Assembly: GCA_035295125.1 (NCBI GenBank)
Contig: DATGJP010000088.1
Coordinates: 62,001-126,000, forward strand
From: JAICMB01 sp035295125
GTDB lineage: Bacteria; Acidobacteriota; Terriglobia; Bryobacterales; Bryobacteraceae
Direction: 5' to 3'
Length of the DNA stretch: 64,000 bases
Made by a program: the position numbers and the translations under genes
Notes under the pieces: generated by a model
Databases searched by the model: none
Told to the model about the DNA's origin: nothing
The model's input: only the letters and a program-made list of their open reading frames with translations
Part shown: positions 52,620-61,496 of the stretch, piece by piece
Layout: the number at the start of each line of letters is the position of its first letter
Position numbering within the stretch: position 1 is the stretch's first letter

Positions 52620-53471
52620 CTAACGCTTAAACTCCGGATGCGCCTTCAGCCATGTGTCGTAGCGCATACGCAACGTCTTTACCGGATTCAGATCCTCGCC
52701 CGGCTTTTCGTTGAACTTCGGCCCCTGGTTCGGTTGCGAAACCGCTATATACATCGCGTATTTGCCATTGTTGTGTGAGTTCGGCTCGCCGGCCGGTCCA
52801 TTGGCATCTTTGGGATCTGCCGCCAGAATGTAAGCAACGAGCGACGTTCGAATCGTGCACGGAAATGACGCATTCTCAGGTGGAACCGGCGGCGTCTGGC
52901 AGGTGCAGCGGCTGTCTCCGCCTGAGGCGTCGGCGGCTTCCATCGCCGCCATCACGCGATCGGTAATGCCGCCCGTCGCCGCGACGAATGCCTTCACTGC
53001 GTTGGGCACGACAGCACCCGTGCGGAGAATGTTCCCCTGTATTGAATAGAAGATCTCAGTTCCGGGCACCTGGCCATGCAGGTCCTGTGTAACGAAGCCG
53101 TTGGTCAGCCCAGAATGGCCGGCCATGCGTCCTTCGAGATCGACAATGCCGAACTGCCGGGACTGAAACGCCGGGTCCTGGCTCAGAAGCTCGATGATTT
53201 TCGCCGGGTCGGTTCCATGCTGCAACTCATTGAATACCAGGGTCTGGTTTTGATGCGTTCCGTCGACTCCCGCCTGGCACGCCGCCACACCTTTGCCCGG
53301 CACGACTACCGCCTGGATGTCTTTCAAAAAATCGTCTGTTGTGCCGGTGCACGTCGATGATGCGATTACTACCCGGCCGCTGCCGCGGTCGACCGCGATG
53401 ACCGACCAGGTCGCCCACGCCATACTCTGGCTCGCGAGAATCGCGCACAGACTGAGAACAGTGTTTCTCAT
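52620..53471 (-). CDS. Secreted DUF1028-family protein (Ntn-hydrolase-like)
   Basis: 283 residues from ATG 53471. The frame extends far upstream, but that part is shadow of the M20 peptidase gene. A signal peptide (MRNTVLSLCAILASQSMAWA) precedes the DUF1028 core: TWSVIAVDRGSGRVVIASS, VVPGKGVAACQAGVDGTHQN, RQFGIVDLEGRMAGHSGLTN. This family has the Ntn-hydrolase fold; its catalytic residue would follow the signal. The C-terminal 70 residues (AYILAADPKDANGPAGEP and on) are also conserved-looking. Its start is 9 bp from the start of the divergent M20 peptidase. Confidence 0.88.
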   Translation of the reverse strand: MRNTVLSLCAILASQSMAWATWSVIAVDRGSGRVVIASSTCTGTTDDFLKDIQAVVVPGKGVAACQAGVDGTHQNQTLVFNELQHGTDPAKIIELLSQDPAFQSRQFGIVDLEGRMAGHSGLTNGFVTQDLHGQVPGTEIFYSIQGNILRTGAVVPNAVKAFVAATGGITDRVMAAMEAADASGGDSRCTCQTPPVPPENASFPCTIRTSLVAYILAADPKDANGPAGEPNSHNNGKYAMYIAVSQPNQGPKFNEKPGEDLNPVKTLRMRYDTWLKAHPEFKR

Positions 53472-53480
53472 GGCTTCTGG

Positions 53481-54692
53481 ATGTGCGATTGTACCAGAGT
53501 GGATCGCATATCCGACTGCATCGCCTCCCTGCGCGAGGAGATGGCCGCCTTCACCGGGGAGTTGGTCTCCGTGGCAACCGAGAATCCGCCAGGCAATCAT
53601 CTGGAACGCTGCGCGGAGCTGCTGATCGGCAAGCTGCGCCAGATCGGTATCGAGCCGAGCGTTCACACGCATCGAGACGACGAAGACCGCGTATGGCCCA
53701 GCATTCTCGCGTTTTACGGTTCGGGGGAGAGGACGTTGTACTTCCACGGGCACTACGATGTCGTCCCGGCGCAGAGTCCGAGCCAGTTTGAACCGATTCG
53801 CAGGGTCGATCATCTCTTCGGCCGGGGTTCCGGCGACATGAAGAGCGGCCTGGCGGCCAAGATCTACGCGGTGCGCGCGCTCCAGATGAGCGGGATCGAG
53901 TTGAACGGTAGAATCGGCCTGACGTTCGTGCCGGATGAAGAGACGGGAGGGCGAAACGGGTCCGCGCGGCTCGCCGCCTGGGGCCTGCTCGGCGCAAATG
54001 GCATTGGCATGTTGACGGCCGAGCCCACCGGCGGCGTGGTCTGGAACGCCTGTCGCGGAGCCATTTCCATAGCGATCACGGTGAAGGGTAAAACGGCCCA
54101 TGCCGGCCTGGAATGCCGCGGAGTGAACGCTTTTGAAAAAATGATCGAGGTAGCGGAAGCCCTGAGAGCGCTTAAGCGCGAGGCTGCCGGCCGCCGCACG
54201 CAGTTCTCGATTTCGCCAGATGCCGCGCGCAGTTCCATTCTCATGATGGGCGGCGAATGCCGCAGCGGCACGGGCTTCAACGTCGTTCCCGACGAATGCC
54301 GCTTTACAATCGACCGCCGAATTAATCCCGAGGAGGATCTTAAAGCCGAGAAAGCGCGGCTCATCGAAGTCCTCGAAGGCCAGCGGAAGCGCGGCATCGA
54401 ACTGGAATACGTAATTCTGCAGGAAGGCGAAGCGGCGGGCACCGACTCGAAGGAGCCTCTCGCCCGCGCGTTGGCGCAATCGGTGGAAAAAGTGGCCGGA
54501 AAGACACCTGTGTTCGAAATGTGCCCCGGGCTGCTCGAAACCCGCTTTTATAGCGCTCGCGGGATTCCGGCGTTAGCCTATGGACCAGGAATGCTATCGG
54601 TTGCGCACGGGCCCCATGAATTCGTCAGTCTTGATGCAGTCGCAAGCTGCGCGCGTGTTTATGCCATGACTGCCGCGCAGATGTTGACGTAA
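53481..54692 (+). CDS. M20-family metallopeptidase (ArgE/DapE/succinyl-diaminopimelate-like)
   Basis: 403 residues from ATG 53481; GTG 53499 is an alternative. The M20 metal and catalytic motifs are in order: LYFHGHYDVVPAQSPSQFEP (first His, then Asp), GRGSGDMKSGLAAK (bridging Asp), FVPDEETGGRNGSA (catalytic Glu and metal Glu), and AHGPHEFVSLDAV (last His). The dimerisation domain (about 180-290) contains the usual GKTAHAGLECRGVNAFEKMI. No signal peptide, so it is cytoplasmic. It would hydrolyse an N-acyl amino acid or dipeptide. Its start is only 9 bp from that of the divergent DUF1028 gene. Confidence 0.92.
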   Translation: MCDCTRVDRISDCIASLREEMAAFTGELVSVATENPPGNHLERCAELLIGKLRQIGIEPSVHTHRDDEDRVWPSILAFYGSGERTLYFHGHYDVVPAQSPSQFEPIRRVDHLFGRGSGDMKSGLAAKIYAVRALQMSGIELNGRIGLTFVPDEETGGRNGSARLAAWGLLGANGIGMLTAEPTGGVVWNACRGAISIAITVKGKTAHAGLECRGVNAFEKMIEVAEALRALKREAAGRRTQFSISPDAARSSILMMGGECRSGTGFNVVPDECRFTIDRRINPEEDLKAEKARLIEVLEGQRKRGIELEYVILQEGEAAGTDSKEPLARALAQSVEKVAGKTPVFEMCPGLLETRFYSARGIPALAYGPGMLSVAHGPHEFVSLDAVASCARVYAMTAAQMLT

Positions 54693-54726
54693 TCAAACGA
54701 AACACGGTCTCGCGCGTCTTCATGGG

Positions 54727-55860
54727 ATGCGTCAATTACTGTGTGTCTCGCTGTCTTTTGCCATCGGTGGAGCGCTCGTCGCCCAGGTTCCGGGCCTGAC
54801 GCTCCCGCCCAGTGGCAACAACCAGAAAGCGTCGGTGACCCAGTTTATCGGTCCGGTGCGGGTATCGATTGACTATTCCAGCCCGGCTGTTCACGGTCCC
54901 GACGGCTCGGATCGCCGCGGCCAGATTTGGGGCAAGCTGGTGCCTTATGGCCTCACCAATCTGGGTTTTGGTAACGGCAAGCCCGACCCGTGGCGTGCGG
55001 GAGCGAACGAGAATACGGTCTTTGCGATCTCGAACGACGTGAACGTGGAAGGCAAATCCCTGCCGGCCGGACGCTACGGCCTGCACATGATTCCCGGCCA
55101 GGACGAGTGGACCATCATCTTCTCCAAGAATGCCGGCGCCTGGGGCAGTTTCTTTTACGATGACAGCGAAGACGCTCTCCGCGTGAACGTGAAGCCGCAT
55201 AAGAACGAATACCGCGAGTGGCTGACGTACGAATTCACCGGCCGCCGTCCGACCGAAGCAACCGTCGAACTGCAATGGGAAGAGCTGGCGGTGCCGTTAA
55301 ATATCAAAGTCAACAATGTTGACGACATTTACGTCACGCGCCTGCGTCACGAACTGACGACTGTGCCCGGATTCAGCTATCAAGGCTATGTCGCGGCGGC
55401 CCAATATTGCGTCCAAGCCAATACTCATCTTGAGGACGGGTTGAAATGGGCGGATGCGGCGATCAGCATGCCTTTTGTAGGCCAGTCGAACTTCAACACG
55501 CTGAGCACGAAGGCCCTTGTGTTATCCAAGCTTTCCCGTGACACGGAAGCGAAGAGCCTCATGGAGACCGCGATTAAACTTCCGACGACGACCGCTCTCG
55601 AAATTCACCAGTATGGACGCCAACTGCTCACTCTGAAGAAGACGAAAGAGGCAATGGAAGTTTTCGAGTACAACGCGCAACGAAACGGCGACGCGTGGCC
55701 GACGCATGTAGGTCTGGCTCGCGGGTACGCGGCGCTTGGCGAAAACCAAAAGGCGCTGGAGCATGCGAAGAAAGCGCTCGAGCAAGCGCCTGATCCACTG
55801 AATCGGCAGAGCCTGGAAGCGATGGTGAAGTCGCTGTCCGACGGCAAATCGGTCAATTGA
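54727..55860 (+). CDS. Secreted DUF2911-domain protein with C-terminal TPRs
   Basis: 377 residues with a signal peptide (MRQLLCVSLSFAIGGALVAQ). The N-terminal DUF2911 domain (about 20-185) shows QFIGPVRVSIDYSSPAVHG, RGQIWGKLVPYGL, WRAGANENTVFAISNDVNVE and PAGRYGLHMIPGQDEWTIIF. TPR-like helices follow (about 215-370: KTKEAMEVFEYNAQRNGDAW, GENQKALEHAKKALEQAPD). DUF2911 has no assigned reaction; TPRs suggest binding to other proteins in the periplasm. It starts 34 bp after the M20 gene on the same strand. Confidence 0.9.
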   Translation: MRQLLCVSLSFAIGGALVAQVPGLTLPPSGNNQKASVTQFIGPVRVSIDYSSPAVHGPDGSDRRGQIWGKLVPYGLTNLGFGNGKPDPWRAGANENTVFAISNDVNVEGKSLPAGRYGLHMIPGQDEWTIIFSKNAGAWGSFFYDDSEDALRVNVKPHKNEYREWLTYEFTGRRPTEATVELQWEELAVPLNIKVNNVDDIYVTRLRHELTTVPGFSYQGYVAAAQYCVQANTHLEDGLKWADAAISMPFVGQSNFNTLSTKALVLSKLSRDTEAKSLMETAIKLPTTTALEIHQYGRQLLTLKKTKEAMEVFEYNAQRNGDAWPTHVGLARGYAALGENQKALEHAKKALEQAPDPLNRQSLEAMVKSLSDGKSVN

Positions 55861-55862
55861 GG

Positions 55863-55913
55863 AGCTTTCAGCGATTAGCGATTAACGATCAGCTTCAGCT
55901 ATCAGCTTTCAGC
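55863..55913. repeat. Imperfect heptamer tandem repeat
   Basis: Seven to eight degenerate 7-bp units of the form agc(g/t)(a/t)t(t/c): agctttc agcgatt agcgatt, then aacgatc, agcttc, agctatc, agctttc. It starts 3 bp after the stop of the DUF2911 gene. Further on the gap to 56054 has more tcagcg-type words and no gene. Confidence 0.75.
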
Positions 55914-56054
55914 GCGGCGCGCGCGCCTCAGGCGCGTTTAGGGAACCTGCCACGTTGGCGGGGCGGCATTTTGTCCTTCCGGAGGAAGTTGTTTCCAGAG
56001 CGCTCTGCTTTCAGCGCTTAGTCAAGCCGCGGCTGACCGCTGACCAGCTATACT

Positions 56055-58532
56055 GTGCCGGTGAGCGATCTTATCGACGACTTGAAACATGCCGTGCGCA
56101 TGTTCCTGAAGACGCCCGGCTTCACGGTTACCGCGATCGCCGCGGTTGCGATCGGCGTCGGAGCCACCTCGGCGATTTTCTCGATCGTCAATAATGTCAT
56201 CCTCCGTCCTCTCCCGGTCTTCGAACCCGATCGCCTGGTCGCGGTGGGAATCGTGGGACCGAGCGTGGATGTAAACGGTGCAGGGAACTTCGGTTGGGGA
56301 GCGTCGCCGGCGCGATTCGTACACTTGCAAACGCAAACCGGCGTGCTGCAGGACGTCTCGGCGTTTTCCAGTCGTTTTGTGAACTACACCGCCGATGGCG
56401 TGGCGGAGCAGTGGTACTCGATGCAGCTTTCCGAAGCAATCTTCCGCTGCCTTGGTGTTCGTGTTCTGCGAGGGCGCACGTTTGCTCCGGACGACGATCT
56501 CCCAAACGGTCCGCACGTCGCCGTTTTGGGCGATGCGCTCTGGAAGCGCCGATTTGGAGGCGACCGGGGTATCGTGGGCAAGACGATTTCGCTCAGCGGC
56601 GAACCTTACACCGTCATCGGAGTCGTGGATGACAACCCGATGATGCAGGAGATCGGCCCGGACCACCTGCCGGGTGTCTATCTTCCCCTTCAGATCGACC
56701 CTAATACTTCCGATGTGGCAGTGAGCTTCTCGGTCATCGCGCGCCTCAGGAGCGGCGTAACGCTCAGCCAGGCCAACGCACGCGTGCAAGCGTCGACGCG
56801 TGCGTATCACGCCCGCTTTCCGAAAGACTTCGGTCCGCAGGATTCGTTTCGCGTGATGGATTTTCGGCGCGCGTTGATTGGCGATTCAGGCACGCGCTAC
56901 GGCCTCATCGTTTTTGCGGGCGCCGTGAGCCTGGTGCTGCTGATCGCATGTGCGAACGTGGCCAACCTGCTTCTGGCACGGGTCACCGGGCGGCAGCAGG
57001 AAATGGCGATTCGCGCGGCGCTCGGCGCTGGGCGCGGACGGATGGTTCGGCAACTCCTCACCGAGAGTCTTCTCCTGTCGTTTGCCGGAGGCGCCGCCGG
57101 ACTATGGTTGGGATATGCCGGGATTCGGGCTCTACTCGCCGTTAACACTGCGGACCTGCCCCTGGTCGGGCAAAACGGAAAATCGGTGAGCCTGGATTGG
57201 CGGATGCTCGGATTCGGGCTGGCACTCTCATTTGCCACCGGGATCGCATTCGGACTCCTTCCGGCTTTCCAGGGTTCGCGGATTGGTCTGAGTGTCGGCA
57301 TGAAGAGCAGCGCTGGACAAAAGAACCGGGCTCGCGGCTTGCTGGTGGTGGCCGAGGTGACGCTGGCGGTCGTGCTCCTGGCAGGCGCGGGACTGCTGAC
57401 CCGGACTTTCCTGGCGCTTGGTGGCGTGGACCGCGGCTATGACACCGGCAACGTCGTCACCATGCGAACGTCTCTCACCGGCCCGAAATACGAAAAGACG
57501 GTCGCCGCGTCGGCGACAATCCGCACTACCCTGGATCGCATTGGGGCACTTCCGGGGGTTGTGGCGGCGAGTGCAGGCTGCTGCCTTCCGTTACAGACCG
57601 GGACCTACGACATAAACTTCGATATCCTGGGCCGCTCCAAGCCTGACGATCGTGACGTGGGCTGGGCGAGTGTTTCGGCGGACTTTTTTGAGGTTTTTCG
57701 GATTCCGTTGCGGCGCGGCCGGGTCTTCACGGGGCGCGACGACACCAAGGCGCCGGCCGTTGTCATCATCAACGAGGCAATGGCGAAACATTATTGGCCG
57801 AATTCGGACCCGCTGGGAGATCGCATTTTGGTTGGGAAGGGGCTGGACAAGTACTTCCAGGGAGAGCCCGCGCGACAGATTGTCGGGATTGTCGGCGATG
57901 TACGCTTCGAGGAGCTCGGCAGCGCGCCGCGGCCAATCATGTATGTTCCACAAGCCCAGCTTCCGGATGCGGCGAATGCTCAGTTTGCGCGGATGATGCC
58001 GCTGTCGTGGATGTTCCGGACGCGGGGCAAACCAGGCGCCCTGGTCTCGCCGATTCGCGAACAGATTCGGCAAACGACAGGGTTACCGGTGTCCGAGGTG
58101 CTCGTGATGGATGAGATTGTGTCCCTCTCGATGCAGCGGCAGCGGTTCAACATGTTGCTGATGCTGGTGTTCGGCGGCTCGGCGCTGCTGCTGGCAGCGA
58201 TTGGGGTTTATGGGCTAATGGCCTACGCGGTGGAACAGCGGCGGCGTGAGATTGGGATACGCATGGCGTTGGGTGCGGAGGCGCATCGAGTGCGGGGGAT
58301 GGTGGTTCGGGAAGGCATGACCTTTGCGGCAGCGGGCGTCGCGGCCGGAGTCATCGCGGCTTGGGCGCTGTCGCGATTGTTGGAGAGCCTGCTGTTTGGG
58401 GTGCGAACTCACGATCCTTTAGTTTTCGCAGCGGTGCCGATTCTGCTTGGGATGGTCTCGTGGATTGCCGTCTGGTTGCCGGCGCGACGCGCCAGCCGGG
58501 TCGATCCGGTTGAGGCGCTGCGATACCAGTGA
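56055..58532 (+). CDS. MacB/FtsX-type ABC transporter permease (acidobacterial family)
   Basis: 825 residues from GTG 56055; GTG 56061 (SDLIDDLKHAVRMFLKTPG) is equally likely. Family layout: helix 1 (GFTVTAIAAVAIGVGATSAI), MacB-like periplasmic domain (about 50-265), FtsX helices (CANVANLLLARVTGRQQEMA, about 290-330), second periplasmic domain, terminal FtsX helices with EQRRREIGIRMALGAEAHRV and the end RRASRVDPVEALRYQ. It is the fifth such permease here and again has no ATPase gene beside it. Confidence 0.92.
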   Translation: MPVSDLIDDLKHAVRMFLKTPGFTVTAIAAVAIGVGATSAIFSIVNNVILRPLPVFEPDRLVAVGIVGPSVDVNGAGNFGWGASPARFVHLQTQTGVLQDVSAFSSRFVNYTADGVAEQWYSMQLSEAIFRCLGVRVLRGRTFAPDDDLPNGPHVAVLGDALWKRRFGGDRGIVGKTISLSGEPYTVIGVVDDNPMMQEIGPDHLPGVYLPLQIDPNTSDVAVSFSVIARLRSGVTLSQANARVQASTRAYHARFPKDFGPQDSFRVMDFRRALIGDSGTRYGLIVFAGAVSLVLLIACANVANLLLARVTGRQQEMAIRAALGAGRGRMVRQLLTESLLLSFAGGAAGLWLGYAGIRALLAVNTADLPLVGQNGKSVSLDWRMLGFGLALSFATGIAFGLLPAFQGSRIGLSVGMKSSAGQKNRARGLLVVAEVTLAVVLLAGAGLLTRTFLALGGVDRGYDTGNVVTMRTSLTGPKYEKTVAASATIRTTLDRIGALPGVVAASAGCCLPLQTGTYDINFDILGRSKPDDRDVGWASVSADFFEVFRIPLRRGRVFTGRDDTKAPAVVIINEAMAKHYWPNSDPLGDRILVGKGLDKYFQGEPARQIVGIVGDVRFEELGSAPRPIMYVPQAQLPDAANAQFARMMPLSWMFRTRGKPGALVSPIREQIRQTTGLPVSEVLVMDEIVSLSMQRQRFNMLLMLVFGGSALLLAAIGVYGLMAYAVEQRRREIGIRMALGAEAHRVRGMVVREGMTFAAAGVAAGVIAAWALSRLLESLLFGVRTHDPLVFAAVPILLGMVSWIAVWLPARRASRVDPVEALRYQ

Positions 58533-58559
58533 GTTGTGCGCCGTTTGCAACCGGTGCTT

Positions 58560-58670
58560 GTCGGTGCGTTAGGAAAACAGCATAGCCCCAACCGAATCGA
58601 ATGCGTTTTGCCGGTGCATTCCTGGGGCATCCAAAGGCAGGCTGAATGCCTGCTCCCCTTCCACATCCTT
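58560..58670. repeat. Dispersed palindromic repeat, copy 14
   Basis: Contains aacagcatagccccaaccga (like 19533-19552), then caggctgaatgcctg and the right end ctccccttccacatcc. It lies in the gap 58533-58758 between convergent genes; nothing else is seen there. Confidence 0.65.
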
Positions 58671-58758
58671 CAAATCCTCGAGGTATGCGCAGAAATCAGA
58701 GGCAGTGCAATACCGAGCAGCGTCGCCGCAAGCAATGATAACTTTCCTTCCACGGTTT

Positions 58759-59406
58759 CTACCAGCGCAGAACTAACGGCAGATCGGGACGGAAGTCTTT
58801 CCGATTGCCGCTCTTGCCAGCATCGAATTCCACATCCAGCAGGTGTTCGTCTCCGGGCTGGAGAGTGATAATGTTGCGTGCTGCGATCGACGCAGTGACT
58901 GAAGACTCGCCGAGCCCGGGGCATACGAGGCCCACTCGAGTGATGCTGCGCATACCCGCCGCGTGCCCGAGCGGCTGGCGCCTTCTACCCGTAGGCACGT
59001 CATCGAAGAGACACCACATCGGCTCGCTTAGCGCCGTTTCGGAAGCGACCCGCAGCACCAGTTCGGGCATGGCCGGCGGCCGATACTCCCATGATGGAAA
59101 CGGACACGGCTCTCCGGGACCGGGCTCGGGCCGCAGAATGATGCCAAACGGCGATGCGCCCTGGCCGGTTTCAGACCAGCGCTCCCAAAGACGCATGGCA
59201 CGCGTTTGCTCGCTCTGTGCTTCCTCGGGGTTTTCAACCCAAATCAACTCCAGCATTCCGTTTTCGAAAAAGAATCGCCGGTTCGCCGTACCCTGGCCGG
59301 GATGCCGATTGGGCGTGCCTTCGGTCAGGCCGAATGCGACAAGCGCATCGGCGGCCGGGGCTCCAACGGAGGTACAAATGAACACGTGATCGATGAGGAA
59401 GCCCAT
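58759..59406 (-). CDS. VOC (glyoxalase-like) domain protein
   Basis: 215 residues from ATG 59406 (MGFLIDHVFICTSVGAPAAD); ATG 59415 is possible. The N-terminal motif, a beta strand with His (IDHVFICT) then an amphipathic helix and TANRRFFFENGMLELIWVEN, fits a VOC/glyoxalase-like module of the Glyoxalase_3 kind, with His and Glu as candidate metal ligands. The rest (FGIILRPEPGPGEPCPFPSW) also fits. Substrate unknown. Its start is 30 bp from the start of the divergent DedA-rhodanese gene. Confidence 0.75.
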   Translation of the reverse strand: MGFLIDHVFICTSVGAPAADALVAFGLTEGTPNRHPGQGTANRRFFFENGMLELIWVENPEEAQSEQTRAMRLWERWSETGQGASPFGIILRPEPGPGEPCPFPSWEYRPPAMPELVLRVASETALSEPMWCLFDDVPTGRRRQPLGHAAGMRSITRVGLVCPGLGESSVTASIAARNIITLQPGDEHLLDVEFDAGKSGNRKDFRPDLPLVLRW

Positions 59407-59436
59407 TGACAACATGATGCCAGCGATACTAGGAAA

Positions 59437-60405
59437 GTGCACCCGTTGCTTCGCTTTCTCGGAGACCACGGTTACACGGTACTCTTCCTGTTCGTCCTCA
59501 TCGAACAGGCGGGGCTGCCGCTGCCGGCCGCGCCGCTGCTGGTCGGCGCCGGTGCATTGGCCGGAATTGGCCGCCTCGATTTTTCCACGTGCGTTGCGGT
59601 TGGCGTGGTGGGGTGCGTCCTAGGCGACTCTCTCTGGTACTGCCTGGGCCGTTTTCGTGGCGGCTCAGTCCTTCGTTTGCTCTGCCGTATTTCCCTGGAG
59701 CCGGATTCCTGCGTGCGTCAGACCGAGGACGTCTACACAAAGTACGGACCGCGTCTCCTGCTATTCGCCAAGTTCGTTCCCGGCTTGTCGACCATTGCCA
59801 CCCCGATGGCGGGAATGTTTCGATTAGCCCTATGGCGGTTCCTTCTCGTGGATATTACCGGTGCGTTCCTGTGGGCCGGCACCTTTGCGTTTCTCGGCTG
59901 GGTGTTTCGCTCCGAGATCGACAAGCTGCTCGATTACATGGGGCGGATGGGAACCTGGCTTGGCCTGCTGCTCGGCGGCGCTTTGGCCCTCCACATTGGA
60001 ATCAAGTACTTCCAGCGTAGGCGCTTCTACCGCAAGTTGCGAATTGCCAGAATCACGCCGGAAGTGCTGAAACAGCGGGTCGACAACGGCGAAGAACTGC
60101 TGATTGTTGATCTGCGCAATCCGGTCGAATGGCCCGAAGGCTTCATCCCGGGAGCGCGTCTGATCCGGCGGGATGAAATTGAGGTTATGGTGATACCCGA
60201 TACCCTGGAGGCCATTCTCTATTGTTCTTGACCCAACGAAGCCACGAGCGCCCGTGCGGCGCTCAAGCTGAAGAGACGGGGCGTCCAGCATGTGCGACCG
60301 CTCGAAGGCGGTTTCCTGGCCTGGAGGGATGCAGGGTATCCGGTGGACTATCTGCCTGCGCAGAACCACACACTGAATGCGCCTGGTAACTCACACACTG
60401 CTTGA
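59437..60405 (+). CDS. DedA-rhodanese fusion, probable selenoprotein (in-frame TGA at the catalytic Cys)
   Basis: Starts at GTG 59437 (AGGAAA upstream). Residues about 1-190 are a DedA/SNARE-associated membrane domain (EQAGLPLPAAPLLVGAGALA, LFAKFVPGLSTIATPMAG). Residues about 205-315 are a rhodanese domain (LIVDLRNPVEWPEGFIPGAR). At 60229 the frame meets TGA. It then continues open for 57 codons with the expected rhodanese C-terminus: PNEATSARAALKLKRRG, VRPLEGGFLAWRDAGYPV, to TGA 60403. Homologues, from family knowledge, have Cys-x-Cys-Pro-Asn-Glu-Ala; here YCS-TGA-PNEA puts TGA at the catalytic Cys (position 265 of 322). If TGA is only a stop, the gene ends at 60231 and the enzyme is dead. 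Confidence 0.8.
60229..60264 (+). other. Candidate bacterial SECIS element after the in-frame TGA
   Basis: After TGA (60229-60231), gagcgcc (60246-60252) pairs perfectly with ggcgctc (60258-60264): a 7-bp GC-rich stem with loop cgtgc. The loop starts 22 nt after the TGA and has G as its second base. These values meet the published bacterial SECIS consensus (loop 16-37 nt from UGA, G among the first two loop bases). It lies inside the coding region, as bacterial SECIS elements do. Confidence 0.65.
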
Positions 60406-60487
60406 GCCTGTCAGGGTAATTCTCTGAATTAAATCAGGGATGATCCGGGAAGCCGGAGTGCACTCCTCGAATGAAGAGGCCGGCACA

Positions 60488-61339
60488 ATGTTTCCCATAC
60501 GCACGATCCTCTTTCCGGTCGATTTCTCCGACCCCGGCACCGCCTGGGCTGACCAGGTCTGCGGCGTCGCACAGCATTTCGGCGCGGCGGTGGTCGTTTT
60601 GCATGTCCTCCAGATTCCTCCCTACAATCAGCCTCCCGTGGAACCGTACGCTCCGATCGTCGACCTGGAAGCCCTGCGCTGGTCGACCGGGGAGGAGTTG
60701 AAACATTTCGTGAAGTCTCAGTTTGTGGGTGTGGACGTTCGCTGCATGCTCGAAGAAGGCGACCCGGCATTGCGAATCGTCGAGTCCGCCAGAAACGAGC
60801 ACGTGGACGTTGTGATGTTGCCGAGCCATGGTCGCGGCTGGTTCCGGCACCTCCTGCTGGGGTCAACGACCGCGAAGGTTCTGCATGATTGCGATTGTCC
60901 GGTCTGGACGGGCGCTCATGTTCCGGAGTATTCCGGGCCGCGAACGTTTCGATCGATCATTTGTGGCGTGGATCTGAAAAGCGACATGACCAACGCGATC
61001 GAATGGTCTGCGGCCATGACTGCATCCTATGAAGCGAAACTCACCTTCGTGCATGCCGTGCCGTGGTACGAAGATGGCGCTGAACACCTGGTAACGCATC
61101 GGTCGGCGCTGGAAAGGGCTTCCCGGTCGGTGGAAGGCCTGATGAGGAACCTGGAGATCAAGGCGCCTATCGCAGTGCAATCGGGCAATATTGCTCAGGT
61201 GATGCGTGAGGCCGCCCTGCGTCAGCAGGCTGACCTGATGGTGATCGGGCAGGGGTGCATCCGTAAATTCATGGGCCGCTTGCGGACGAACGCCTACGGC
61301 ATCATTCGGGAATCGCCTTGCCCGGTGATCCGCGTCTGA
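60488..61339 (+). CDS. Universal stress protein with two UspA domains
   Basis: 283 residues from ATG 60488 (MFPIRTILFPVDFS, the usual UspA start); ATG 60440 would add 16 residues. Domain 1 (about 1-140) ends with MLPSHGRGWFRHLLLGSTTA then KVLHDCDCPVW; domain 2 (about 150-283) starts FRSIICGVDLKSD and ends DLMVIGQGCIRKFMGRLRTN then AYGIIRESPCPVIRV. The ATP-binding G-2x-G-9x-G(S/T) pattern is clearer in domain 1. Cytoplasmic stress protein. It lies 82 bp after the extended DedA-rhodanese frame, on the same strand. Confidence 0.93.
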   Translation: MFPIRTILFPVDFSDPGTAWADQVCGVAQHFGAAVVVLHVLQIPPYNQPPVEPYAPIVDLEALRWSTGEELKHFVKSQFVGVDVRCMLEEGDPALRIVESARNEHVDVVMLPSHGRGWFRHLLLGSTTAKVLHDCDCPVWTGAHVPEYSGPRTFRSIICGVDLKSDMTNAIEWSAAMTASYEAKLTFVHAVPWYEDGAEHLVTHRSALERASRSVEGLMRNLEIKAPIAVQSGNIAQVMREAALRQQADLMVIGQGCIRKFMGRLRTNAYGIIRESPCPVIRV

Positions 61340-61496
61340 TTGCGCCAATTGCCGCAATCCAACTCCGGCCCGTAGGTTGCGAGTCGCGAGTTTTCACCCA
61401 GTTGCACCTCCTGGCTTGTTTGAACCCAGCAACTTAAGGGCGTATCCCCACTGGCAGATCGATTGCTTTTTCTATGGCTTACAAGGAGGTGGAGTA

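Noticed and set aside
53472..54479. Long open frame upstream of the DUF1028 gene on the minus strand
   Set aside because: It is the complement of the M20 peptidase gene; the DUF1028 signal peptide begins at 53471.
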